Part shown: positions 1 through 6,795 of the stretch, piece by piece
Layout: each line of letters begins with the position of its first letter
How positions within the stretch are numbered: the first letter of the stretch is position 1
Assembly: GCA_949128015.1 (NCBI GenBank)
Contig: CASBRC010000383.1
Location: 1 to 6,795 of the forward strand
Source: Synechococcales cyanobacterium PMM_0003
GTDB lineage: Bacteria > Cyanobacteriota > Cyanobacteriia > Pseudanabaenales > Pseudanabaenaceae
DNA length: 6,795 nucleotides
Direction of reading: 5' to 3'
Notes under the pieces: generated by a model
Seen by the model: the letters and a program-made list of their open reading frames with translations, nothing else
Databases searched by the model: none
Told to the model about the DNA's origin: nothing
Made by a program: the position numbers and the translations under genes

Positions 1-1
1 A

Positions 2-472
2 CAACACCGCAATGATTTCCTTCAAGGTAAGTTCAAATTACAGATCGAAGAAGAAGTTTTTAGCCTCAAAAAATATAATCAATTTCTCCAATCTATCTCT
101 GAATCAGCAATTAGTTTTAAAAACAAGCAACAGGCTGCATTTGAAGCAGAGCGCGATCGCTGGGCAGCCAACAATCTTTTAGTCGAAGAATTAGATGTCC
201 TTCCTGCGATCGATGATTCAGAATTTGAACTCCCACCCAATAGCCAAGTTGTGCCATCACCGATTCCTGCCAATGTCTGGCAAATTCTTGTAGAAAAAGG
301 AGATCAAGTCAAAGAAGGCGATCGGTTAGTTATTTTGGAATCAATGAAAATGGAAATTACAATTACCACGCCAATTTCAGGTAAGGTCATTGAGGTCTTT
401 TGTAACCTCGGACAAATGGTGTCGTCTGGGCAAACTCTCTTTGCGATCCAAAGCTTGGCATCCGATAGCTAG
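2..472 (+). CDS. uca: Urea carboxylase, C-terminal end (partial, 5' end outside window)
   Basis: The reading frame is open from the window edge to the TAG at 470-472 and gives the last 156 residues of a larger protein. Residues 1-60 carry the pattern seen near the C-terminal part of urea carboxylases: a G-K-F-x-L-x-I-E-E stretch, F-S-L-x-x-Y-x-x-F-L, then a Q-Q-A-A-F-x-A-E-R-x-x-W helix. An acidic, proline-containing linker follows, then a biotinyl carrier domain (about residues 84-152) with the motif ESMKMEI; the biotin-accepting lysine is codon 347-349. In this family the enzyme carboxylates urea to allophanate with ATP and bicarbonate, and allophanate hydrolase then releases ammonia and CO2. 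That partner and the biotin carboxylase domain must lie to the left, out of view. An isolated GTG at 251 is inside the carrier domain and is not a start. A generic acyl-CoA carboxylase is less likely because of the region before the carrier domain. Confidence 0.88.
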   Translation, partial: QHRNDFLQGKFKLQIEEEVFSLKKYNQFLQSISESAISFKNKQQAAFEAERDRWAANNLLVEELDVLPAIDDSEFELPPNSQVVPSPIPANVWQILVEKGDQVKEGDRLVILESMKMEITITTPISGKVIEVFCNLGQMVSSGQTLFAIQSLASDS

Positions 473-527
473 AAAACCCAGAGAGTATAAGGCGGTGCTT
501 CGCACCACCTTATACTCTCTGGGTTTT
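473..527. terminator. Long hairpin between convergent uca and lepA; likely bidirectional terminator and palindromic repeat copy 1
   Basis: Arms 473-498 and 502-527 pair over 26 bp with a single mismatch, around a TTC loop (core GTGC-TTC-GCAC). The outer ends are AAAACCC and GGGTTTT, so either transcript ends its stem in a short U run. It starts one base after the uca stop codon and lies 29 bp beyond the lepA stop, the right place to end both converging transcripts. Its ends and loop resemble the palindrome at 2642-2692, so it may be a dispersed repeat that was recruited as a terminator. Confidence 0.75.
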
Positions 528-556
528 GAGAAACATGAATTGATCTGCCTCTTTTC

Positions 557-2368
557 TTAATCGCCGTTCAATTGTAAAATCGCCATAAATGCTGCTTGCG
601 GCACTTCTACAGTTCCAATTGACTTCATGCGCTTTTTACCCTTCTTCTGCTTTTCTAATAGCTTCTTCTTTCGCGAAATATCACCGCCATAGCACTTGCT
701 AAGCACATTCTTACGCAAAGCCGAAATATTCTCCCGTGCCAAAATTTTAGAACCGATCGCAGCTTGAATCGGTATTTGGAACTGCTGTTTAGGAATCAAC
801 TCTCTCAGCTTAGATACCAAAGCTCGACCAATATTGTAGGACTTGTCACGGTGGACAATACAAGCCAACGCATCCACAGGTTCTTCATTCACAAGGATGT
901 CAACTAATACTAGATCGTTGGGGCGGTAGCCAATGACTTGATATTCCATACTGGCGTATCCCTTCGTGCGCGACTTCATCTGATCAAAGAAATCCGTGAC
1001 CATTTCGGCGAGAGGAAGCTCATAAATTAAAGTGGCGCGTTCTGTAGTGATGTACTTCGTATCAACAAATATGCCCCGTCTTGCCACGCACAACTCCATC
1101 AATGTCCCAATATAGATTTGTGGAGTCATGATCTCTAACTTTACATAAGGCTCCTCAATTTCTTGTCTGGAATTTGGCGGTGGCAACTCACTAGGATTAT
1201 CCACCATCAAAATTTCGCCAGTATTAGTCGTCACGCGATAAATTACCGATGGCGCAGTCACAATTAGATCGAGATTGTATTCCCGTTCAAGTCGCTCTTG
1301 CACAATCTCCATGTGCAACATCCCCAAAAATCCGCAACGGAAACCAAAACCCATCGCATTTGAGGTTTCTGGCTCATAATTCAGCGCTGCATCATTAAGC
1401 TTAAGTTTGGTTAAAGCCTCACGCAATTCTTCAAACTGATCTGCATCAGTAGGGAACATCCCGCAAAATACCATCGGCTTCGCTTCTTCATATCCAGGAA
1501 ATGGCTCAGAAGCCGAGTCAACCGCCGAAGTAATCGTGTCACCAACCCGCGCATGGGCGACCATCTTAATTGCCGCCGCCAGATAACCAACTTCACCCGC
1601 ATGTAACTCATCGACTTGGACTTGCCCAGGTGCTAAAACTCCAAGCTCATCGATGACATATTCCTGCTCTGAAGCCATGAATTTAACGCGATCGCCTTTT
1701 TTGACCGTGCCATCCATCACCCGAAAATAAACAATTACGCCCCGATAAGCATCGTAATAACTGTCAAAGATCAAAGCCCGTAATGGCTGATCAACTGTAT
1801 CCTTGGGTGGCGGTACTTTTAAAACGATCGCCTCAAGGATCTCGCGAATACCGATCCCCTGTTTCGCGGACGCATGAATTGCGTCTACGCAATCTAAACC
1901 AATTAATTCCTCAATTTCACGGGCAATGCGATCGGGGTCAGCCCCTGGTAAATCAATCTTGTTTAGGACAGGCACAATTTCTAGATCATTAGCCAGAGCC
2001 AAGTAGACATTTGCCAGTGTTTGCGCCTCTACCCCCTGTGAAGCATCGACAACTAGTAAAGCCCCTTCACAAGCTGCCAAACTACGCGACACCTCATAAG
2101 AAAAATCTACATGCCCAGGAGTATCGATTAAATTAATCGTATATTCATCACCATTAAGCGCCCGATAATTCATTCTGGCCGCTTGCAGCTTAATCGTGAT
2201 CCCCCTCTCTCGCTCCAGATCCATGTTGTCTAGAAATTGCGCCTTCATATCGCGATCCGCCACTGTGCCTGTAAATTGCAATAAGCGATCGGCAAGCGTA
2301 GATTTGCCATGATCGATATGGGCAATGATTGAAAAGTTACGAATGCGCGAGACGGGTACGTTTGTCAT
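557..2368 (-). CDS. lepA: Elongation factor 4 (LepA), ribosome-bound translational GTPase
   Basis: The 603-residue product has the usual LepA length. The GTPase motifs are all present: G1 AHIDHGKST (16-24), G2 RGITI (55-59), G3 DTPGH with the catalytic histidine (82-86) and G4 NKID (136-139). EF-G-like domains II, III and V follow (for example [20 protein letters not shown]), then the LepA-specific C-terminal domain with the lysine-rich stretch [20 protein letters not shown] near the end. The family binds ribosomes in the cytoplasm; proposed roles include back-translocation, rescue of stalled ribosomes and 30S assembly. I chose the ATG at 2368 because [20 protein letters not shown] matches the usual start; an in-frame TTG three codons upstream is less likely. 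No clear Shine-Dalgarno precedes it; the leader is pyrimidine-rich. The gene converges on uca and diverges from infB. No truncation or missing motif was seen. Confidence 0.97.
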   Translation of the reverse strand: MTNVPVSRIRNFSIIAHIDHGKSTLADRLLQFTGTVADRDMKAQFLDNMDLERERGITIKLQAARMNYRALNGDEYTINLIDTPGHVDFSYEVSRSLAACEGALLVVDASQGVEAQTLANVYLALANDLEIVPVLNKIDLPGADPDRIAREIEELIGLDCVDAIHASAKQGIGIREILEAIVLKVPPPKDTVDQPLRALIFDSYYDAYRGVIVYFRVMDGTVKKGDRVKFMASEQEYVIDELGVLAPGQVQVDELHAGEVGYLAAAIKMVAHARVGDTITSAVDSASEPFPGYEEAKPMVFCGMFPTDADQFEELREALTKLKLNDAALNYEPETSNAMGFGFRCGFLGMLHMEIVQERLEREYNLDLIVTAPSVIYRVTTNTGEILMVDNPSELPPPNSRQEIEEPYVKLEIMTPQIYIGTLMELCVARRGIFVDTKYITTERATLIYELPLAEMVTDFFDQMKSRTKGYASMEYQVIGYRPNDLVLVDILVNEEPVDALACIVHRDKSYNIGRALVSKLRELIPKQQFQIPIQAAIGSKILARENISALRKNVLSKCYGGDISRKKKLLEKQKKGKKRMKSIGTVEVPQAAFMAILQLNGD

Positions 2369-2390
2369 AAATATCAAAACAATAGGGAGA

Positions 2391-2416
2391 ATACGACGAG
2401 GAAATACGACGAGGAA
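2391..2416. repeat. 13-bp perfect tandem duplication upstream of lepA
   Basis: ATACGACGAGGAA occurs twice back to back, at 2391-2403 and 2404-2416. It lies 23-48 bases before the lepA ATG. On the lepA strand it reads as a pyrimidine-rich TTCCTCGTCGTAT repeat. It falls inside the leader if the promoter proposed at 2450-2477 is right. The duplication is seen directly; any function is unknown. Confidence 0.9.
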
Positions 2417-2449
2417 AATAATGGGGGCAAAACACTACGAAGCTACTCG

Positions 2450-2477
2450 ATCCTACATCAAAGTAAATTAATGTAAA
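2450..2477 (-). promoter_or_regulatory. Candidate sigma-70-type promoter for lepA
   Basis: On the - strand TTTACA (2477-2472, 5 of 6 to TTGACA) is followed by a 16-base spacer and TAGGAT (2455-2450, 4 of 6 to TATAAT). Transcription would begin near 2443, giving a leader of about 75 bases that includes the tandem duplication. This is pattern matching in AT-rich DNA only. Confidence 0.35.
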
Positions 2478-2612
2478 TAACTGTAAAAACGCTAATGAGC
2501 TTAAATGCATTAGCTAGGGATTTACAAATTTACTCAGACCGTTGATTTTTTTAGTCAAACCTTTGCAAGACAGGACTTCCCCAAATTTGCGCCTATTATC
2601 AACGCAAATTGT

Positions 2613-2636
2613 CTTACAGCCTATTGAGGCTTTAAG
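2613..2636. repeat. Imperfect hairpin in lepA-infB spacer
   Basis: CTTA-C-AGCCT (2613-2622) pairs with AGGCT-T-TAAG (2627-2636) around an ATTG loop, giving 9 pairs and one mismatch. It directly precedes the large palindrome, and neither strand shows a T run after it, so it is not an obvious terminator. It may be part of a composite repeat. Confidence 0.4.
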
Positions 2637-2641
2637 AAGGA

Positions 2642-2692
2642 CAGAGAGATTTTTGAAAGTGCCGCTTCGCGGCACTTTCAAAAATCTTTCTG
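2642..2692. repeat. Palindromic repeat copy 2 (GCTTCGC-loop hairpin)
   Basis: Arms 2642-2665 and 2669-2692 pair over 24 bp with one G-T wobble; the inner 19 bp (2647-2665 with 2669-2687) are perfect. The loop is TTC inside GCCGC-TTC-GCGGC. The right side continues into CTGGGTTTT (2690-2698), identical to the end of the hairpin at 473-527, while the middle of the stem differs. It lies between the candidate lepA and infB promoters, so it is not at the end of any gene and does not look like an ordinary terminator. A small interspersed repeat, REP- or MITE-like, is the best description. Confidence 0.75.
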
Positions 2693-2703
2693 GGTTTTAC
2701 AAA

Positions 2704-2716
2704 AGCGCAAAGCGCT
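2704..2716. repeat. Small hairpin adjoining palindromic repeat copy 2
   Basis: AGCGC (2704-2708) and GCGCT (2712-2716) form a perfect 5-bp stem around AAA, twelve bases beyond the large palindrome. It may belong to the same composite element, but with one copy here this cannot be decided. Confidence 0.4.
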
Positions 2717-2791
2717 GTATGTGCAAAAAATCTCTTCTCAAAAATGGTGTTTTAGGATTAATGTACAAGAGCTAGTAAACTGAGTGAGATT

Positions 2792-2820
2792 TTGCCAAAG
2801 TTTGTGAGCTAAGTTAGATT
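2792..2820 (+). promoter_or_regulatory. Candidate sigma-70-type promoter for infB
   Basis: TTGCCA (2792-2797, 5 of 6 to TTGACA), a 17-base spacer, then TAGATT (2815-2820, 4 of 6 to TATAAT). A start near 2827 would give infB a leader of about 230 bases. Other weak -10-like sequences exist downstream, so the assignment is tentative. Confidence 0.35.
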
Positions 2821-2924
2821 ACTTCTCATATTATTAGGTTGTATGAGTAATAATAGCTATAGTAGTTTCATCTAAAAATTGAAACTGACTTGAAAACTAT
2901 TTGAGCTAGCCTGTTCAGCAGGAA

Positions 2925-2937
2925 AAGCGAATCGCTT
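2925..2937 (+). promoter_or_regulatory. Small hairpin in infB leader
   Basis: AAGCG (2925-2929) and CGCTT (2933-2937) form a perfect 5-bp stem around AAT. A CCTG/CAGG pair (4 bp, from about 2910) lies just before it. Both fall in the likely untranslated leader of infB. The stems are short and a role is unproven. Confidence 0.25.
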
Positions 2938-2955
2938 CTAAGATTAACTATGGTC

Positions 2956-2980
2956 AATGTAATTCAGTAAATGTAATTCA
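2956..2980. repeat. 11-bp direct repeat in infB leader
   Basis: AATGTAATTCA occurs at 2956-2966 and again at 2970-2980, a 14-bp period between starts. The repeat centre is about 90 bases before the infB ATG. Spacing of 14 bp is not a full helical turn multiple, so a dimeric operator is not strongly suggested; slippage in AT-rich DNA is an alternative. Confidence 0.6.
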
Positions 2981-3059
2981 ACCTAGCAAAAGATAGGAAG
3001 CAACTTCTATGTAAATTCAATTTCATCGTGTACAACAGTTACGCAGGGCAGAGTAAGCA

Positions 3060-6000
3060 ATGAGTATAAGCAATCGAGTTCGGCTATATGAACTCTCACG
3101 AGAGTTAGATCTAGATACCAAAGATGTAATCGCGGTATGTGAGCAGTTAGCTATAGTTGTTAAAAGCCATAGTAGTACAATTACAGAATCAGAGGCGGAA
3201 TTAGTCCGCATCAAAGCCCCTCAATATCATCCCAAAACTGCCGACTCCAAAGCTTCTGAGAAGAAGACTACGGTTGCGGCAAAGACTAAAGAATCCGATG
3301 CTCGTATTGCCAAACAGCAGATTCTTGCTGTTGCCAAGCCCACGATTCGTCTAAACACCCCACCTGTGTCTGGTAATGTAGGATCTCCCCCTCCTCCAAA
3401 TCAACCTCTTAACTCACCCAGTGCGATCGCTGAGCCTAGCTCAGAAATGCCTGCTAAAACTGCTGTTATTAACCCTCCCTTGCCCATGCCCTCTGCTTCT
3501 TCATTAGTTAAGCCTCCGATGCGTCCTTCTGTCTCAGAAGGCGAACAATCCGAAATTACACCTGCTCCCAAAATTGAATTGACCCCAGAAACAGCATTGA
3601 CCTCCCCAGTAACTCCTCAAGCGATCAAAGAATCTCAGTCAGCATCGCCATCAGAATCAAAACCAGTAGAGTTAGTTGCCCCTCCAGCCCCACCTAAATC
3701 TACCGAAAAGTCTCAGGCTGTTGCGATCGCAGCAAAAGTCTCTGTTGAGGAGCCAGCTACGGCAAAGGTTAATCCAGCCAAACAAGCACCTAAAGAACAA
3801 TTGCCTCGCAAGGAAACTCCAAGAGCCGAGCGTCCACAGGCAGAACGTACACAGGCTGATAAAGCAGAGCGTCCGCTTGCGCCGAAACAAGCTTTGGTGA
3901 GTGTGTCACCACCTCAAGTCAAAACAACAAACAAGCCTGCTACGCCAGAACGCCCCAAGCCTCCAGTTGCGGTAGCCCCTAAAGCGGTTATTGCACCTAA
4001 GCCTCCCGCCGCAAGACCATCAGATGAGTCTAGAATTTCTGCAAAAGCCAATCAGAGCAAGTCTGAACAGGACAGAACTGAGCAGGGCGTAATTGAAGCC
4101 AATCAAGAAGCAGTCAAGAATAAGCCTGAAAGACCCAAGCTAAACAAGCCTGCCGAACAACCTGCGGTTCCTGCTGCTGCTGGTAGACCTCAAAGTCGTG
4201 GACCAAAATTGGTCAAAGACTCAGTACTGATCGAGCGTGGGATCACAGCTCCGACCGAGCCGCCACATAATTTGCGTCCACCGATGCCTACCTTGATGCG
4301 TGCGCCCGAAAAGCCTGTCATTGCAGATAAGACTGGCAAAAAACCTGAAGCCGCAGGTGGATTTAATCCCTCATTGCCTGAGCTTTTAGAAAAACCAACC
4401 TTGCCAAATAAGGCAAGTAAGCGTAAAGGTAAGTCCAAGGAAGAAGAAGAAAAGGATCTACTAGAGCTTAAAGAAAAGAATCGTCTAAACAAGCCTAAGC
4501 GCTATCTCCGTGATTTTGCTGATGATGACGATGATGCTGCCGATCTTGATGCTGCGGCTGAACTAGCGCAAATCAGTTTGTCTCTTGCTCGTCCTGCGGC
4601 TCGTCCTAAGGCAGTGGCCGTGCCATCGAAGCCCACAATGGCTGCCGATATTAAGCCAACTCAAAAGGGTAAACGATCTGCCCCAAATCGCGATCGCCGT
4701 CACCAGAACGTTGAAGTTATTCCTGAAAAGCCCACTTCTGTGGAAATCAAAGAGGGTATGACCGTTGCTGTACTTGCAAATCGCTTGGTGCTTTCTGAGA
4801 CAGAAGTAATTCGCACCCTCTTTATGAAGGGGATCATGGCGAATATCAACCAAACCCTTGATGTGGGAACCGCCAAAATGGTCGCGGCAGAATTGGGCTA
4901 CGAAGTACATGCTCCTGAAGTAGTCGAATTGGCGCTCAAGACCGAAATGATCGAATCTGGAGATCTTGATAAACTCCAACGCCGTCCGCCTGTCGTCACC
5001 ATCATGGGTCACGTTGACCATGGTAAAACCACCTTGCTTGACGCAATTCGTAAGAGTAAAGTCGCTCAAGGAGAAGCTGGTGGTATTACCCAACACATCG
5101 GTGCATATCACGTTGATGTTGACCATAATGGTAAAAAACAACAGATCGTCTTTCTGGACACCCCTGGTCACGAAGCCTTTACCGCCATGCGTGCGCGTGG
5201 TACGAAAGTTACGGACATTGCGGTACTCGTGGTTGCCGCCGATGATGGTGTCCAACCTCAAACCATTGAAGCGATCAGCCATGCTCGTGCTGCTAAAGTA
5301 CCAATCGTGGTCGCCATTAACAAAGTTGACAAGGTTGAAGCTCAACCCGATCGCATTCGTCAAGAGCTAACTGAATACGCCCTCGTTGCTGAAGAATGGG
5401 GCGGCGATACAATCATGGTTCCTGTCAGTGCCATCCGCCGCGAAAATCTTGATACTTTGCTAGAAATGATCTTGCTAGTTGCTGAAGTTGAAGACTTGCA
5501 AGCTAACCCCAACCGTACTGCTAAAGGTACGGTCATTGAAGCTCACCTCGACAAGGCGAAGGGACCAGTTGCTACATTGCTCGTCCAAAATGGTACGTTG
5601 CGCGTTGGTGACATCTTCGTTGCTGGTGCAGCCTTTGGTAAGGTACGTGCCATGGTTGACGATCGCAATATGCGTGTGGACAAAGCTTCCCCATCCTTTG
5701 CGGTTGAAGTCCTCGGTTTGGGTGATGTACCTGCGGCTGGTGATGAGTTTGAAGTCTATCTTGATGAAAAACAAGCCCGTGCGATCGCAGACCAACGCAC
5801 AATGGATCAGCGCCAAGCTCGCTTGGTGCAGGCTATGGCATCACGCCGAGTTACCCTCGGTACTTTGTCCGAAAAGGTCAAAGAAGGCAGCCTCAAGGAA
5901 CTCAATATTATTCTCAAGGCGGATGTACAAGGATCGCTCGAAGCGATTCTGGGCTCTCTTGCTCAGTTACCTCAGCGCGAAGTCCAACTCCGCATCTTGC

Positions 6001-6512
6001 TATCGGCTCCTGGTGAAATCACCGAAAACGATATTAGTTTAGCGGCAGCTAGCTCGGCAGTTGTGCTTGGTTTCAACACCACGATGGCTCCTGGTGCACG
6101 ACAAGCTGCTGATGAGATGGGCGTTGACTTCCGTGATTACAACGTTATTTATAAGCTCTTGGAAGATATCCAAGATGCGATGGAAGGTTTACTTGATCCT
6201 GAAATGGTCGAGGAATACCTTGGACAAGCTGAAGTTCGAGCGATCTTTGCGATCGGTAAGGGTGCAGTAGCTGGTTGCTATGTCCAGAATGGTAAGTTGG
6301 TTCGCAACTGTCATGTCCGTGTCAAACGCGGCAATGAGCTTATGCATTCAGCCGTACTAGACTCACTCCGACGGGTCAAGGATGATGCTAAGGAAGTCGC
6401 TGCTGGCTTCGAGTGTGGTATCTCGCTTGCGAGATTCTCAACATGGAGAGAGGGCGATACTATCGAAGCCTTCCGCATGGTCACCAAGCGTCGCACGTTA
6501 GCTACTTCTTAA
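3060..6512 (+). CDS. infB: Translation initiation factor IF-2
   Basis: The 1150-residue product is a long, cyanobacterial-type IF-2. It delivers fMet-tRNA to the 30S subunit and uses GTP hydrolysis on 50S joining. Residues 1-52 are an IF2_N domain ([12 protein letters not shown] to [12 protein letters not shown]). About 500 residues of low-complexity Pro/Ala/Lys/Glu linker follow, with an acidic patch near 488-500. A second IF2_N domain lies near 560-620. The G domain carries GHVDHGKT (650-657), GGITQHIG (674-681), DTPGH (700-704), NKVD (754-757) and G5 SAI (790-792, where many families have SAK). Domain II starts near 818, domain III near 945 and the initiator-tRNA-binding C2 domain near 1048. 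The ATG at 3060 is the first possible start because TAA lies in frame at 3054-3056. Only a weak purine-rich Shine-Dalgarno (AGGGCAGAG) precedes it. It diverges from lepA and is followed by a strong terminator. Confidence 0.97.
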   Translation: MSISNRVRLYELSRELDLDTKDVIAVCEQLAIVVKSHSSTITESEAELVRIKAPQYHPKTADSKASEKKTTVAAKTKESDARIAKQQILAVAKPTIRLNTPPVSGNVGSPPPPNQPLNSPSAIAEPSSEMPAKTAVINPPLPMPSASSLVKPPMRPSVSEGEQSEITPAPKIELTPETALTSPVTPQAIKESQSASPSESKPVELVAPPAPPKSTEKSQAVAIAAKVSVEEPATAKVNPAKQAPKEQLPRKETPRAERPQAERTQADKAERPLAPKQALVSVSPPQVKTTNKPATPERPKPPVAVAPKAVIAPKPPAARPSDESRISAKANQSKSEQDRTEQGVIEANQEAVKNKPERPKLNKPAEQPAVPAAAGRPQSRGPKLVKDSVLIERGITAPTEPPHNLRPPMPTLMRAPEKPVIADKTGKKPEAAGGFNPSLPELLEKPTLPNKASKRKGKSKEEEEKDLLELKEKNRLNKPKRYLRDFADDDDDAADLDAAAELAQISLSLARPAARPKAVAVPSKPTMAADIKPTQKGKRSAPNRDRRHQNVEVIPEKPTSVEIKEGMTVAVLANRLVLSETEVIRTLFMKGIMANINQTLDVGTAKMVAAELGYEVHAPEVVELALKTEMIESGDLDKLQRRPPVVTIMGHVDHGKTTLLDAIRKSKVAQGEAGGITQHIGAYHVDVDHNGKKQQIVFLDTPGHEAFTAMRARGTKVTDIAVLVVAADDGVQPQTIEAISHARAAKVPIVVAINKVDKVEAQPDRIRQELTEYALVAEEWGGDTIMVPVSAIRRENLDTLLEMILLVAEVEDLQANPNRTAKGTVIEAHLDKAKGPVATLLVQNGTLRVGDIFVAGAAFGKVRAMVDDRNMRVDKASPSFAVEVLGLGDVPAAGDEFEVYLDEKQARAIADQRTMDQRQARLVQAMASRRVTLGTLSEKVKEGSLKELNIILKADVQGSLEAILGSLAQLPQREVQLRILLSAPGEITENDISLAAASSAVVLGFNTTMAPGARQAADEMGVDFRDYNVIYKLLEDIQDAMEGLLDPEMVEEYLGQAEVRAIFAIGKGAVAGCYVQNGKLVRNCHVRVKRGNELMHSAVLDSLRRVKDDAKEVAAGFECGISLARFSTWREGDTIEAFRMVTKRRTLATS

Positions 6513-6514
6513 AT

Positions 6515-6542
6515 AAAAAAGCGCCCCTAGGGGCGCTTTTTT
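6515..6542. terminator. Strong bidirectional intrinsic terminator between infB and lipB
   Basis: A6 (6515-6520), GCGCCCC (6521-6527), TA, GGGGCGC (6530-6536) and T6 (6537-6542) make a perfect palindrome with a GC-rich 7-bp core and A/T flanks. It begins two bases after the infB TAA. On the + strand it is a classic hairpin plus U run for infB. On the - strand it gives the same structure for lipB, whose stop codon (6543-6541) overlaps the palindrome edge. Confidence 0.92.
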
Positions 6543-6795
6543 ATTGCGGTTGTAATTCTAAATTAAATATTTCGGCAAACTTTTGCGCGATCGCATTTCT
6601 TACCTGCTCAAACTCAACACTTACAAACTGATTTAGATTACAAACTTGACAGTCGGCGATCCCACAGGGAACAATGCGATCAAAACCTGATAAATCCATG
6701 CAGACATTCAGAGCAAAGCCATGCATTGTGATCCATTGACTAACTTTGATTCCGACTTGAGCAATTTTTTGCATTTGCCCAGCATTATCAATCCA
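6541..6795 (-). CDS. lipB: Octanoyl-[acyl-carrier-protein]-protein octanoyltransferase LipB, C-terminal part (partial)
   Basis: The last 84 residues are visible; the 5' part lies beyond the right edge. The frame is open to the edge (WIDNAGQ precedes the internal Met at 6774), so that Met is not taken as the start. The family pattern K-I-x-x-x-G-I-K-V then TMHGFALNV, D-L-S-x-F and IVPCGI is clear. Lys10 and Cys44 of the fragment are 34 residues apart, matching the catalytic Lys135/Cys169 pair known from E. coli LipB. The enzyme moves octanoyl groups from acyl carrier protein to lipoyl domains such as those of pyruvate dehydrogenase E2 and glycine cleavage H protein, after which LipA inserts sulfur. 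The gene converges on infB and ends in the shared terminator. No defect is seen in the visible part. Confidence 0.92.
   Translation of the reverse strand, partial: WIDNAGQMQKIAQVGIKVSQWITMHGFALNVCMDLSGFDRIVPCGIADCQVCNLNQFVSVEFEQVRNAIAQKFAEIFNLELQPQ

Larger units (their letters stand above)
2369..3059. other. 691-bp intergenic region between divergent lepA and infB
   Basis: I see no convincing gene here. The region is AT-rich, lacks HIP1 sites and contains stop codons in all frames, apart from a 77-codon frame that runs through the palindrome and is judged spurious. In order from the left it holds the 13-bp tandem duplication, a candidate lepA promoter, an imperfect 9-bp hairpin (2613-2636), the large palindrome (2642-2692), a 5-bp hairpin (2704-2716), a candidate infB promoter and the roughly 230-base infB leader with its own small hairpin and direct repeat. 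I see no tRNA and no recognisable riboswitch. Confidence 0.8.
153..6594. repeat. HIP1 octamers (GCGATCGC), seven dispersed copies
   Basis: Copies are at 153-160, 1688-1695, 3423-3430, 3723-3730, 4690-4697, 5781-5788 and 6587-6594. All are inside genes, on both sides of the window; none is in the lepA-infB spacer. The density, about one per kb, far exceeds chance for an 8-mer and is a known signature of many cyanobacterial genomes. The range given is the span from first to last copy, not one continuous element. Confidence 0.95.

Noticed and set aside
251..472. Stand-alone 73-residue biotin carrier protein starting at the GTG at 251
   Set aside because: The frame continues upstream to the window edge with urea carboxylase-like sequence, so this is an internal codon of a larger protein.
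2369..2377. TTG start for LepA three codons upstream
   Set aside because: The ATG at 2368 gives the usual family N-terminus and length; the extra residues add nothing recognisable.
2724..2745. Possible decayed third copy of the palindrome's right arm (CAAAAAATCTCTTCT-like)
   Set aside because: Similarity is short and A/T-rich and lacks the GGGTTTT end and the loop; chance is a sufficient explanation.
2542..2775. 77-codon + strand reading frame in the lepA-infB spacer
   Set aside because: It runs straight through the palindromic repeat and small hairpin, which supply about half its residues; no recognisable domain, and its ends do not fit the candidate promoters. Similar frames arise whenever such repeats lack stops.
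4563..5363. 266-codon reading frame antisense to infB
   Set aside because: It lies opposite the second IF2_N and G domain of infB, whose codon bias leaves the complementary frame open. The translation has no family resemblance, and the sense frame is certain.
5479..6042. 187-codon + strand frame overlapping infB
   Set aside because: It is a +1 shadow of infB domains II and III, with Ser/Leu/Arg-rich composition and no known motif; the true IF-2 frame is intact throughout, so it is not a frameshift remnant.
1..6795. CRISPR array, tRNA or rRNA gene, insertion sequence, phage or toxin-antitoxin genes
   Set aside because: No regularly spaced repeats, no cloverleaf or rRNA-like sequence and no transposase, integrase or small paired genes were seen; about 85 percent of the window is housekeeping coding sequence.

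Overview
The window looks like cyanobacterial chromosome, probably from a Pseudanabaena-like or related filamentous lineage. The phylum rests on seven copies of the HIP1 octamer GCGATCGC in 6.8 kb and on the cyanobacterial style of the LepA and IF-2 proteins. The genus is a weaker guess, based on GCTTCGC-loop palindromes between genes. No mobile-element gene, CRISPR array, rRNA or tRNA was found.

Layout from left to right: (1) The 3' end of a urea carboxylase gene on the + strand, covering the end of the carboxylase C-terminal region and the biotin carrier domain with its biotinylation lysine. (2) A 26-bp near-perfect hairpin in the gap between this gene and the convergent lepA; it probably terminates both. 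(3) lepA (elongation factor 4) on the - strand, complete. (4) About 690 bp between the divergent start codons of lepA and infB. This region holds candidate promoters for both genes, a second palindrome related to the first, a 13-bp tandem duplication in the lepA leader and an 11-bp direct repeat in the infB leader. (5) infB (translation initiation factor IF-2) on the + strand, complete at 1150 residues, with a long disordered N-terminal linker typical of cyanobacteria. (6) A perfect 13-bp-arm hairpin between infB and the convergent lipB. (7) The 3' end of lipB (octanoyltransferase) on the - strand, cut by the window edge.

Two of the complete genes are translational GTPases arranged head to head: IF-2 places initiator tRNA on the ribosome, and LepA acts on ribosomes during elongation or assembly. 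Their divergent placement would allow shared control, but nothing in the sequence proves it. The flanking genes belong to urea nitrogen use and lipoate synthesis; both depend on covalently attached cofactors (biotin and lipoate) but are otherwise unrelated. I see no new multi-gene system. The coding content is housekeeping, and the more unusual material is the small-repeat structure of the intergenic DNA.
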